A DNA stretch of 64,000 nt from Alistipes_A hominis (GTDB lineage: Bacteria; Bacteroidota; Bacteroidia; Bacteroidales; Rikenellaceae), in NCBI RefSeq assembly GCF_014288115.1, contig NZ_JACOOK010000001.1, positions 1-64,000 on the forward strand. The letters are read 5' to 3'. Positions 32,859 through 41,671 of the stretch are shown one piece after another. Every line of letters begins with the position of its first letter. Position 1 is the first letter of the stretch. The position numbers and the translations under genes are program-made. Under the pieces are notes generated by a model. It was not told the origin of the DNA, did no database searches, and saw only the letters and a program-made list of their open reading frames with translations.

Positions 32859-33638
32859 TTGAAAAAATTTATGAACATCACCCTGATACAGGCCGATCTC
32901 GTCTGGAACGATCCGGCCGCCAACCGCAACCGTTTCGAACGGGAAATCTTTGCGGTCGGAGAAACCGACCTCGTCGTACTGCCGGAAATGTTCCCGACCG
33001 GGTTCTGCACCCGCCCGCGCGAAGCCGCCGAACCGGACGGAGGGCCGACTCTGGCATGGATGCGACGGACGGCCCGGAAGAAAGGAGCCGCGTTGGCCGG
33101 CAGCGTAGCCGTAGAACAGGACGGCCGCTACTTCAACCGGTTCTATTTCGTCCGTCCCGACGGTGCGACGGTACATTACGACAAACGCCACCTCTTCACT
33201 TACGGCGGCGAGCACAAGGAATACACCGGCGGAGACCGGCGCGTGATCGCGGAATACAAAGGCTGGCGCATCCTGCTGCAAGTCTGTTACGACCTGCGGT
33301 TCCCGGTCTGGTCGCGCAACCGGGACGACTACGACATGATTCTCTACGTAGCCAGCTGGCCGACGCCGCGCGTAGAAGCCTGGAACGCGCTGCTCAAAGC
33401 GCGGGCGATCGAAAACGTCTGCTACGTGGCCGGGGTCAACCGGGTGGGAGACGATCCGAACTGCAACTACTGCGGAGGGACTGTACTGCTCGACTTCCTC
33501 GGCAAACCGCTGGCCGATGCCGGCACGGGCGGACAGCCGGCGACGCTCTCCGCCGAAGCGGACAAAATCTCCCTGACGACCTTCCGCGAAAAATTCCCGG
33601 CGCTTCAGGACGCCGATCCTTTCACACTGAATATCTAA
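32859..33638 (+). CDS. nitrilase-superfamily omega-amidase (YafV/Nit2-like)
   Basis: 259 residues of the carbon-nitrogen hydrolase fold. The catalytic triad is visible as Glu43 (VVLPEMF), Lys109 (HYDKRHLF) and Cys143 (QVCYDLRFPV). It resembles YafV/Nit2 omega-amidases, which hydrolyse alpha-ketoglutaramate or alpha-ketosuccinamate left by glutamine transaminases. A start at 32871 (MNITLIQ) is also possible. It lies 22 bases before the iorA-like gene in an operon that includes an aminotransferase, so it may recycle the keto-amide when glutamine is the amino donor or product. Confidence 0.88.
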   Translation: MKKFMNITLIQADLVWNDPAANRNRFEREIFAVGETDLVVLPEMFPTGFCTRPREAAEPDGGPTLAWMRRTARKKGAALAGSVAVEQDGRYFNRFYFVRPDGATVHYDKRHLFTYGGEHKEYTGGDRRVIAEYKGWRILLQVCYDLRFPVWSRNRDDYDMILYVASWPTPRVEAWNALLKARAIENVCYVAGVNRVGDDPNCNYCGGTVLLDFLGKPLADAGTGGQPATLSAEADKISLTTFREKFPALQDADPFTLNI

Positions 33639-33660
33639 CAGCTAACCTCACACGATCAAT

Positions 33661-35277
33661 ATGGAAGAAAAATTATTGCTGCTGGGTGACCAGGCCGTCG
33701 CATTGGGAGCCATTCATGCCGGGATTACCGGCGTGTACGCCTACCCGGGAACTCCCTCGACGGAGATCACCGAATATATCCAGACCTCGGAACTGGCCAC
33801 GCTGCGCGGCGTGCATAGCCGTTGGTGCACCAACGAAAAAACGGCGATGGAAGCCGCTCTGGGCGTCTCTTACGTCGGCAAGCGGGCGCTCGTCTGCATG
33901 AAGCACGTGGGCCTGAACGTAGCCGCCGACGCTTTCGTCAACTCGGCCGTAACCGGCACCAACGGCGGATTGGTCGTCCTCGTGGCCGACGACCCGTCGA
34001 TGCACTCGTCGCAAAACGAACAGGACTCCCGCTTCTACGGCAAATTCGCATTCACGCCGATGCTGGAACCTTCGTCGCAGCAAGAAGCCTACGACATGAT
34101 GTCCTATGCGTTCGATCTTTCCGAACAGCACAAACTGCCTGTACTGATGCGTATTACCACGCGGATGGCGCATTCGCGGGCCGTCATTAGCCCGGGCCGC
34201 ATCCGCGAACAGAACGAGCTCGGTTTCCCGGACGACGCGGCGCACTGGGTGCTGCTGCCCGTCAACGCACGCAGGTGCTACGGCGAATTGCTGGGACAAC
34301 AGCCCGCACTGGAAGCGCTCGCCGCCGAATCATCCTACAACAGCTATACCGACGGCCCGAACCGGAAAACGGGCGTAATCGCCTGCGGTATCGGCTACAA
34401 CTACCTGATGGAGAACTTTCCGGCAGGATGCGATTTCCCGGTACTGAAACTGTCCCAGTATCCGCTGCCGAAAACGCTGGTGCGCCGTATGGCCGAAACC
34501 TGCGACGAAATCCTCGTACTGGAAGACGGACAGCCGTTCGTGGAGGAACAACTGCGCGGCGTACTGCCTACCGCCGTCCGTATCCGCGGACGCCTCAGCA
34601 ACGATGTGCCCCGCACCGGGGAGCTGACCCCGGACAATGTCAAACAGGCGCTGGGACTGGAATCGGCGCCCGGTTTCGCCCCGAGCGAACACGTAACCCC
34701 GCGTCCGCCGGCGCTGTGTTCGGGCTGCGGGCACCGCGACACGTACGACGCGCTGAACCGCGTGGTGCGCGAATACAAGGATTACCGGGTATTCAGCGAC
34801 ATCGGATGCTACACGCTCGGAGCGCTGCCCCCGTTCCGCGCCATCCACTCCTGCGTCGACATGGGAGCTTCGATCACGATGGCTAAAGGCGCTGCGGACG
34901 CCGGCCTGTGGCCTGCCGTAGCGGTCATCGGCGACTCAACGTTCACCCATTCGGGCATCACCGGCCTGCTGGACGCGGTCAATTCGAACGCCAACATCAC
35001 CGTCGTGATTTCCGACAACCTGACCACGGCGATGACCGGCGGCCAGGACTCCGCGGGGACGAACAAGCTCGAAGCGATTTGCCTCGGAGTAGGGGTCGAT
35101 CCGGCCCACGTGCGCGTGGTGGTTCCGCTGCCGAAAAATATGGACGAGATCACCGCCATCCTGCGCGAAGAGATCGAATACCGGGGCGTCTCGGTCATCA
35201 TCCCGCGCCGCGAATGCATCCAGACCCTCAAACGGCACCACAAAGAAGCCCGACAAAACAAAACGACCAAATCTTGA
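33661..35277 (+). CDS. iorA: indolepyruvate:ferredoxin oxidoreductase alpha subunit, short form
   Basis: 538 residues. The pyrimidine-binding domain comes first (GITGVYAYPGTPSTEITEYI), and the TPP-pyrophosphate domain later (CSGCGHRDTYDA near 353, then GDSTFTHSGITGLLDAVNSN). IorA decarboxylates aryl pyruvates (indole-, phenyl-, hydroxyphenylpyruvate) to aryl-acetyl-CoA, reducing ferredoxin. Classical IorA continues with a C-terminal ferredoxin domain carrying two CxxCxxC-type clusters. Here the chain ends soon after IIPRRECIQTLKRHH, and no such domain is encoded in this gene or in the next. Electrons may pass directly to a separate ferredoxin. Confidence 0.9.
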   Translation: MEEKLLLLGDQAVALGAIHAGITGVYAYPGTPSTEITEYIQTSELATLRGVHSRWCTNEKTAMEAALGVSYVGKRALVCMKHVGLNVAADAFVNSAVTGTNGGLVVLVADDPSMHSSQNEQDSRFYGKFAFTPMLEPSSQQEAYDMMSYAFDLSEQHKLPVLMRITTRMAHSRAVISPGRIREQNELGFPDDAAHWVLLPVNARRCYGELLGQQPALEALAAESSYNSYTDGPNRKTGVIACGIGYNYLMENFPAGCDFPVLKLSQYPLPKTLVRRMAETCDEILVLEDGQPFVEEQLRGVLPTAVRIRGRLSNDVPRTGELTPDNVKQALGLESAPGFAPSEHVTPRPPALCSGCGHRDTYDALNRVVREYKDYRVFSDIGCYTLGALPPFRAIHSCVDMGASITMAKGAADAGLWPAVAVIGDSTFTHSGITGLLDAVNSNANITVVISDNLTTAMTGGQDSAGTNKLEAICLGVGVDPAHVRVVVPLPKNMDEITAILREEIEYRGVSVIIPRRECIQTLKRHHKEARQNKTTKS

Positions 35278-35282
35278 AACCT

Positions 35283-35876
35283 ATGAAACTAGATATCATT
35301 CTGTCCGGAGTAGGGGGCCAGGGCATCCTCTCGATCGCAGCGATCATCGGCGAAGCGGCCCTGGAAGAAAAGTTGCATATCAAGCAAGCCGAAGTGCACG
35401 GCATGAGCCAGCGGGGCGGCGACGTACAATCGAACCTGCGGATCTCGTCCGAACCGATCCGTTCCGACCTGATCGCCCGCGGCGGGGCCGACCTGATCCT
35501 GTCGCTCGAACCGATGGAAGCGCTGCGCTACCTGCCTTACCTGTCCGACACGGGCTGGATCGTGACCAACGCCGCGCCTTTCGTCAACATTCCGAACTAC
35601 CCGCAGGTAGACGACCTGCTGGCCGACCTGAAACGCTTGCCGCGCGTCATCCTGCTCGACGTGGATGCGCTGGCCAAAGAGAACAACGTCCCGCGCGCCG
35701 CCAATGTCGTGCTGCTGGGCGCCGCGTCGCCGATCCTGGGCATCGGGATCGAAAAAATCGAAGACGGCATCCGCCGCTTTTTCGGACGCAAAGGCGACGA
35801 CGTAGTCGCGATGAACCTCAAAGCGCTGACATGCGGCCGAGAAGCCGCCGAGCACATCATGCGGAAACATCTGTAA
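35283..35876 (+). CDS. iorB: indolepyruvate:ferredoxin oxidoreductase beta subunit
   Basis: 197 residues from MKLDIILSGVGGQGIL; the longer upstream frame lies inside iorA and is rejected. The gamma-domain fold of 2-oxoacid oxidoreductases is clear from SGVGGQG, the HGMSQRGGDVQSNLRI segment, and the C-terminal helical part. Together with the alpha subunit it makes the enzyme that turns aryl pyruvates into aryl-acetyl-CoA. It starts 5 bases after iorA and is certainly co-transcribed. No iron-sulfur Cys motif is present. Confidence 0.93.
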   Translation: MKLDIILSGVGGQGILSIAAIIGEAALEEKLHIKQAEVHGMSQRGGDVQSNLRISSEPIRSDLIARGGADLILSLEPMEALRYLPYLSDTGWIVTNAAPFVNIPNYPQVDDLLADLKRLPRVILLDVDALAKENNVPRAANVVLLGAASPILGIGIEKIEDGIRRFFGRKGDDVVAMNLKALTCGREAAEHIMRKHL

Positions 35877-35895
35877 AAAAGCGAAAACGAAAAAC

Positions 35896-37212
35896 ATGCA
35901 AAATAGCGTATTCAGTCGACAACTGGTCGAATCGATCGTCGACGAGCTGAAGATCACCGACCTGGCACAGGCCACGATCGGACAGGTAGTGCTGCTGGCC
36001 TCGGCCCTGGAGCAGCGCACGGGCATCCCTTTCATCCGGATGGACCAGGGCGTACCGGGCCTGAGCCCCAACCAGGTAGGAATCGCCGCCGAAAAAGCGG
36101 CGCTCGACACCGGTATCGCAGCCATCTACCCGGCCGCCGAAGGCGTTCCGGAGCTCAAACGCGAAACCTCGCGCTTCGTAAAGGCCTTCCTGAACGTAGA
36201 CATCACGCCGGAAGCCTGTATTCCGACTACCGGATCGGTCGCGGGATCGTTCGGCTCGTTCATCGTCACGAGCCAGTGCTCGCCCGGTAAGGATACCGTG
36301 TTGTTCATCGACCCGGGATTCCCGATCCAGAAATCGCAATTGAAAATACTGGGTGTCAAATACCGCCAGTTCGACATTTTCAACTATCGGGGAGCAGCGT
36401 TGCGCGACAAGCTGGAAAGCTTTCTGAAAGAGGGAAATATCTCGGCGATCATCTATTCGAACCCGAACAATCCGGCCTGGATCTGCCTCGAAGAGGAGGA
36501 ATTGCAGATTATCGGCGAGCTGGCCACGCAGTACGACACGATCGTGCTCGAAGACCTGGCCTACTTCGCGATGGATTTCCGACGCGATCTGAGCCGTCCG
36601 TTCGAACCTCCTTTCCAGGCGACCGTAGCGCGTTACACCGACAACTACATGCTGATGTTGTCGGCCTCGAAAATATTCAGCTATGCCGGCCAGCGAATGG
36701 CCGTCGTATGTATTTCCGACAAACTCTTCAACCGCCGTTACCCGGCCCTGGCCGAACGCTACAACGGAGCCGGACTTTTCGGCAACACGTTTACCAACGC
36801 GATCATGTACATGATCACTTCCGGCGCCAGCCATTCGGTACAGTTCGGCCTCGCGGCGATGTACAAAGCGGCCTGCGACGGACAGATCGATTTCGTGGCC
36901 GACACGATGGAATACGGCCGGCGGGCGGAAAAGATGAAGCGGCTTTTCTGCGAAAACGGCTTTCACGTCGTATACGACAAGGACGTCGAGCAACCGATCG
37001 GCGACGGATTCTTCTTCACGATCGGCTACCCGGGAATGACTTCGGGCGAACTGATGCGCGAACTGCTCTACTACGGGATCAGCTCGATCACGCTGAATAC
37101 CACGGGCAGCCTGCAGGAAGGCATCCGCGCCTGCACGTCGCGGATGACGGACGAACTGTTCGACATCCTCGAACAGCGACTCAAAGCCTTCAAAACCGAC
37201 CACCCGCTGTAA
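35896..37212 (+). CDS. PLP-dependent aminotransferase (aromatic type, putative)
   Basis: 438 residues, class I/II aminotransferase fold. The PLP-binding Lys259 is in SASKIFSYAGQR, the Asn/Asp pair in YSNPNNPAW and VLEDLAYF, and the anchor Arg near the end in GIRACTS. Its placement between iorB and the CoA ligase indicates that it forms aryl pyruvates from phenylalanine, tyrosine or tryptophan. Operon gap is 19 bases. Substrate is inferred from context, not from residues. Confidence 0.88.
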   Translation: MQNSVFSRQLVESIVDELKITDLAQATIGQVVLLASALEQRTGIPFIRMDQGVPGLSPNQVGIAAEKAALDTGIAAIYPAAEGVPELKRETSRFVKAFLNVDITPEACIPTTGSVAGSFGSFIVTSQCSPGKDTVLFIDPGFPIQKSQLKILGVKYRQFDIFNYRGAALRDKLESFLKEGNISAIIYSNPNNPAWICLEEEELQIIGELATQYDTIVLEDLAYFAMDFRRDLSRPFEPPFQATVARYTDNYMLMLSASKIFSYAGQRMAVVCISDKLFNRRYPALAERYNGAGLFGNTFTNAIMYMITSGASHSVQFGLAAMYKAACDGQIDFVADTMEYGRRAEKMKRLFCENGFHVVYDKDVEQPIGDGFFFTIGYPGMTSGELMRELLYYGISSITLNTTGSLQEGIRACTSRMTDELFDILEQRLKAFKTDHPL

Positions 37213-37268
37213 CCTGAAAACCGAATGAAAACCCACCGCATCGCCGGATGCGGAATATCTACAAAATT

Positions 37269-38570
37269 ATGATCTGGAATCAAACGAAGGAGTGTATGGA
37301 CCGCGAACAGATGCGGTTGCTACAAGGAGCCCGGCTCAAAAAGCTGGTGCACCGGGTTTACCACCATACCCCTTTCTACCGCGACAAAATGCAGCAGATG
37401 GGCCTTACGCCCGACGACATCGACACGATCGACGACATCGTCAAACTGCCTTTCACTACCAAGCAGGATCTGCGGGACAATTACCCGTACGGGCTGTTCG
37501 CCGCCCCCCAATCGGAGATCGTCCGGCTGCACGCCTCGTCCGGGACGACCGGCAAACCCACGGTGGTCGGTTACACGCACCGCGATCTTTCGATCTGGTC
37601 GGAGTCGATCGCACGCTGCCTGACGGCTTTCGGCACCACGCGCGACGACCTGTTCACGGTCGCCTACGGCTACGGCCTTTTCACGGGCGGACTGGGTCTG
37701 CACTACGGGGTGGAACACCTCGGAGCGACCGTCATCCCGATGTCTACGGGCAATACGGCCAAGCACATCCAACTGATGCACGACTGCGGCTCCACCGCGC
37801 TGGCCTGCACGCCGTCTTACGCCCTGTACCTGGCCGAACAAATCATCAAGTCGGGTATTCCGCGCAGCGAATTTCGGCTGCGTACCTGCATTCTCGGCGG
37901 AGAACCGTGGACCGAAAACATGCGCCGCGAGATCGAAGCGAAGCTGGGCGTCGATGCGTACAATATATACGGGCTCAGCGAGATCATGGGGCCCGGAGTA
38001 TCGTACGAATGCCGCTGCAAATCGGGTTCGCACATCGTCGAAGACCATTTTTATCCGGAAATCATCGATTCGAACACGTTGGAACCGCAGCCCGCCGGCG
38101 GGCAGGGCGAGCTGGTGCTCACGACCCTGACCAAAGAGGGTATGCCGCTGTTGCGCTACCGCACCAAAGACCTCTGTTCGCTGACCTACGAACCCTGCGC
38201 CTGCGGACGCACGAACGTCCGGATGAGCCGTATCGTCGGCCGCAGCGACGACATGCTGATCATCCGCGGCGTGAACGTTTTCCCGTCCCAGGTCGAAAGC
38301 GTGGTACTGGAATTGCCGGAATTCGAACCGCACTATCAGTTGGTGGTCGACCGGGTCAACAACCTCGACACGCTGCAGGTGCAGGTCGAAGTGCGCGAAG
38401 CATTCTATTCGGACGAGATCAGCCAGATGATGGCGCTCAAAAAACGGATCGCCGACCGTCTGCACAGCGTGCTGGGCATCGGGGCCGACATCCGTCTGAT
38501 GGAACCGCACAGCATCGAGCGCAGCGAAGGCAAAAGCAAACGGGTGATCGATAAACGCGTACTCAAATAG
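37269..38570 (+). CDS. paaK: phenylacetate-CoA ligase family protein
   Basis: 433 residues from MIWNQTKECMDREQ. The adenylate-forming fold is shown by the phosphate loop ASSGTTGKPTVVGYT, the AMP-binding segment NIYGLSEIMGPG, and the hinge/C-domain segments RYRTKDL and RSDDMLIIRGVNVFPSQVE. PaaK activates phenylacetate to CoA ester with ATP. In fermenting gut bacteria the reaction is thought to run in reverse, giving arylacetate and ATP from AMP and PPi. It follows the aminotransferase gene by 56 bases and precedes the ACT gene, a standard group with IorAB. Confidence 0.93.
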   Translation: MIWNQTKECMDREQMRLLQGARLKKLVHRVYHHTPFYRDKMQQMGLTPDDIDTIDDIVKLPFTTKQDLRDNYPYGLFAAPQSEIVRLHASSGTTGKPTVVGYTHRDLSIWSESIARCLTAFGTTRDDLFTVAYGYGLFTGGLGLHYGVEHLGATVIPMSTGNTAKHIQLMHDCGSTALACTPSYALYLAEQIIKSGIPRSEFRLRTCILGGEPWTENMRREIEAKLGVDAYNIYGLSEIMGPGVSYECRCKSGSHIVEDHFYPEIIDSNTLEPQPAGGQGELVLTTLTKEGMPLLRYRTKDLCSLTYEPCACGRTNVRMSRIVGRSDDMLIIRGVNVFPSQVESVVLELPEFEPHYQLVVDRVNNLDTLQVQVEVREAFYSDEISQMMALKKRIADRLHSVLGIGADIRLMEPHSIERSEGKSKRVIDKRVLK

Positions 38571-38594
38571 ACAAACCTTAAAAACTGGATAATC

Positions 38595-39011
38595 ATGACG
38601 ATCAAACAATTATCGGTATTTCTGGAAAACAAGACGGGACGCATCAACGACGTGGCCCGCATCCTGGGCGAACACGGCATCAACATGTATGCGTTCAGCA
38701 TGGCGGAGACCGCCGATTTCGGTATTCTGCGGATGATCGTCTCCGACGTCGAAGCGGCCAAACGGGTGCTTCGCGAAGCTAAATTCGCGGTGACGCTCAC
38801 CGACGTGGTGGGAATCAACTGCCCCAACACGCCGGGCTCGCTCTCTCCGGTGCTGGATATTCTGGCCCGCGAGCAGGTCTTCATCGAATATATGTACGCC
38901 TTTTCCGAAGGGGAACTGGCCAGCGTGATCATCCGTCCTACGGACGTGGCCAAATGTATCGAAACGCTCAACCGGTGCAAATGTCGTTTGGTTTCGTTCC
39001 GTTCCGAATAA
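38595..39011 (+). CDS. tandem ACT-domain amino-acid binding protein
   Basis: 138 residues made of two ACT domains, residues about 1-68 (TIKQLSVFLENKTGRINDVARIL) and 70-138 (GINCPNTPGSLSPVLDILARE). ACT domains bind amino acids and signal to partner proteins. In this operon type the protein is usually next to PaaK and probably senses aromatic amino acids. It is the last gene and is followed by a terminator. Confidence 0.92.
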   Translation: MTIKQLSVFLENKTGRINDVARILGEHGINMYAFSMAETADFGILRMIVSDVEAAKRVLREAKFAVTLTDVVGINCPNTPGSLSPVLDILAREQVFIEYMYAFSEGELASVIIRPTDVAKCIETLNRCKCRLVSFRSE

Positions 39012-39045
39012 ACGGGCAGCGGCTCCAATATATCGAAAAACGACA

Positions 39046-39078
39046 AAAAGCGGATGAAAAATCATCCGCTTTTTGTTA
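39046..39078 (+). terminator. intrinsic terminator of the aromatic amino-acid operon
   Basis: AAAAAGCGGATGA (39046) pairs with TCATCCGCTTTTT, then GTTATT. Confidence 0.8.
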
Positions 39079-39251
39079 TTCCGCACTTCCGGCAATCGAC
39101 CCGGTACGATTCGGCGTAAAACGCTCCTGTAGTGATCGTAAAGATTCTCCGGCCGCATTTAATTCCATCCGGAAAAACTTTTTGTATATCAACGGATAAA
39201 ATATTGACATGCAGGAAAGACGAAAAGACACAGTAAATCGGAAAAAGTTTC

Positions 39252-39259
39252 TAAATTTG
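39252..39259 (+). promoter_or_regulatory. -7 element TAAATTTG for the TonB receptor operon
   Basis: Matches TAnnTTTG, 28 bases before the ATG at 39288. Confidence 0.65.
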
Positions 39260-39287
39260 CACCGATTGTACTTACACATTCCTGTGA

Positions 39288-41654
39288 ATGAAAAAACTCC
39301 TGCTCCCGTTCTTCTGCATGTCCTGCGTATCGGCCATAAGCGCCCAAAATATTCCGGAAGATGCGGACACCCTGTCCATCGGACTGAAAGAGGTGAAAGT
39401 AATGGCTTCCTACGGACATGACAAAGGCGTCGAGCCGGTCGTACTGTCGACGATCAGCGCGAAAGACATCGCGACCAAACTGAGCAATCAGGAATTTCCC
39501 GAAATCATGAAATCCACGCCGTCGATTTATGCGACCAAGCAGGGAGGAGGCTTCGGCGATTCGCGGCTGATGCTGCGCGGCTTCGGTTCGGAAAACATCG
39601 CCGTGCTGATCAACGGCATCCCGGTCAACGGCATGGAGAACGGAAGCGTCTATTGGTCGAACTGGTCGGGACTGGCCGACGTTACGAACAGCATCCAGGT
39701 ACAGCGCGGTATCGGGCTCTCCAAACTGGGTCTCTTTTCGGTCGGCGGGACGGTCAATATCGTCACCCAGAGCACCGAAGTCAACCGGCAGGGTTCCGTG
39801 TATTACGGCATCGGAAACGACCGTTACCAGAAAATGGGCTTCAACCTCTCTTCGGGTCTGCTTCCGAAAGGGTGGGCCTTCTCGATCATGGGAACCCGCA
39901 CGACGGGCGACGGATACGTAAAAGGAACGAATTTCGAAGCTTGGAGCTATTTTGCGAACGTTTCGAAAAAATTCGGACGCAACCACATCCTGTCGCTGAC
40001 GGCCTTCGGCGCGCCGCAGTGGCATAACCGGCGCAGCAACAAACAGTCGATCGAAGATTACGACCTCCATAAAGACGGCATCCGGATGAATACCTGTTAC
40101 GGTTATATCAACGGACAGATCGTTCCGACCTATTCGGGCTATAACGAATACCACAAGCCGCAAATCTCGCTGAACCATTTCTGGCAGATCAACGGCAAAT
40201 CCACGCTGTCGACCTCCGTTTATGTCTCCAATGCGACGGGAGGAGGCCGAAAAGTATACGGCAAAGACGCCAACCGCCTGCAATACAATTATAAGACCGG
40301 ACGACCCAACGAAAACACTTCGCTGACCCCGGACGGACTGATCGACTACCTGCCGGTGATGGAAGACAACAAAAACTCCGACCACGGTTCGGACGCCATC
40401 TTCACGATGGGAACCAACTCGCACGATTGGTACGGGTTGCTGTCCACCTATACGAACGAACTGTCGAAATCGCTCAAACTGACGGTCGGTATCGACGGGC
40501 GTTATTATAAAGGCTATCACTACGACAAGATTTCGGATCTGCTGGGAGGCGCCTACTACAAGGACAACAAACTCGCATGGCGCGATCCGGACACGAAACT
40601 GCGGGAAGGCGACAAAGTCAACCAGGACTATCTCAGCAAAATCCTGTGGATGGGGGCTTTCGCCCAGTTGGAATACAACCGGGAGCACTACAAGGCATTC
40701 GTCTCGACCTCCGTGACCAGTCACTCCTACAAACGCGAAGATCCCGGAAAATACGGGACGTACGGCAACCAGGAGACCTATCCCGTTGCAAACGTAAAAA
40801 CCCCGTGGAGCAATTTCGTGCCGTTCAGCGTGAAAGCCGGTTTCAACTACCGCTTCAACGGAATGCACAACGTATTCGTCAACGGCGGCTACGTAACCAA
40901 AGCGCCGATGATGGACAACATCTTCGTAGACAACACGCCGCTGTCGAACCCGATCCCCGAAAAAATCGCGACGGGCGAAATCGGCTACGGATTCAATTAC
41001 CGGACGCTGAGCGTCATGCTGAACGGTTACTACACCCAATGGATGGACAAAAGCGTGACCAAGGCGATCGGCAGTTGGAACGGCCCCAGAGCCTGTATCC
41101 CGAACATCGACGCGCGGCATATGGGTATCGAACTGGAAGCGAGCTACCAGCCGCTCGAATGGCTGCGGGTGTACGGCTTCTTTACGATCGGGAACTGGCG
41201 CTGGACCAACGACGTGAATTTCACCCTGTTCAACGAACAGAACGAAAAAATCGGGGAATACCACGCCTACATCAAGAACCTGCATGTCGGCAACGCGCCG
41301 CAGACGAGCGCGATGCTGGGGCTCAGTTGTATGCCGGTATCGGGACTGACCCTCGGCGTCGACTTCAACTACTACGGGCGCCACTATGCCGATTTCGCCG
41401 CAGCCGACCGCACGGATGAAAAAGACAGGGCGGAAGCCTGGAAGCTGCCGGATTATTCGACGGTCGACCTGAACCTCAATTACGATTTCAAAATGGGTAC
41501 TTTTCAGGGGCAGCTTTTCGGCAACGTGAACAACCTGTTCAACCGGAAATACATATCCGACGCACTGGACGGATCGGATCATACGCGGGAAACCGCCGTC
41601 GTATGGTACGGATTCGGCATTACCTGGACAGCCGGCCTCAGGATATCGTTTTAA
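39288..41654 (+). CDS. TonB-dependent outer-membrane receptor
   Basis: 788 residues with a signal peptide (to VSAISAQ). The plug starts soon after (LKEVKVMASYGHDKGVEP, then PSIYATKQGGGFGDSRLMLRGFG), and there is no CarboxypepD_reg leader, so it is not a SusC type. The rest is a 22-strand barrel ending FGITWTAGLRISF, with the terminal Phe. TonB receptors import metal chelates, vitamins or other large solutes; the substrate is not evident. The histidine kinase gene starts 17 bases downstream, so the receptor and the kinase are probably one transcription unit. Confidence 0.95.
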   Translation: MKKLLLPFFCMSCVSAISAQNIPEDADTLSIGLKEVKVMASYGHDKGVEPVVLSTISAKDIATKLSNQEFPEIMKSTPSIYATKQGGGFGDSRLMLRGFGSENIAVLINGIPVNGMENGSVYWSNWSGLADVTNSIQVQRGIGLSKLGLFSVGGTVNIVTQSTEVNRQGSVYYGIGNDRYQKMGFNLSSGLLPKGWAFSIMGTRTTGDGYVKGTNFEAWSYFANVSKKFGRNHILSLTAFGAPQWHNRRSNKQSIEDYDLHKDGIRMNTCYGYINGQIVPTYSGYNEYHKPQISLNHFWQINGKSTLSTSVYVSNATGGGRKVYGKDANRLQYNYKTGRPNENTSLTPDGLIDYLPVMEDNKNSDHGSDAIFTMGTNSHDWYGLLSTYTNELSKSLKLTVGIDGRYYKGYHYDKISDLLGGAYYKDNKLAWRDPDTKLREGDKVNQDYLSKILWMGAFAQLEYNREHYKAFVSTSVTSHSYKREDPGKYGTYGNQETYPVANVKTPWSNFVPFSVKAGFNYRFNGMHNVFVNGGYVTKAPMMDNIFVDNTPLSNPIPEKIATGEIGYGFNYRTLSVMLNGYYTQWMDKSVTKAIGSWNGPRACIPNIDARHMGIELEASYQPLEWLRVYGFFTIGNWRWTNDVNFTLFNEQNEKIGEYHAYIKNLHVGNAPQTSAMLGLSCMPVSGLTLGVDFNYYGRHYADFAAADRTDEKDRAEAWKLPDYSTVDLNLNYDFKMGTFQGQLFGNVNNLFNRKYISDALDGSDHTRETAVVWYGFGITWTAGLRISF

Positions 41655-41671
41655 CCAAATCGGGGAAAAAT

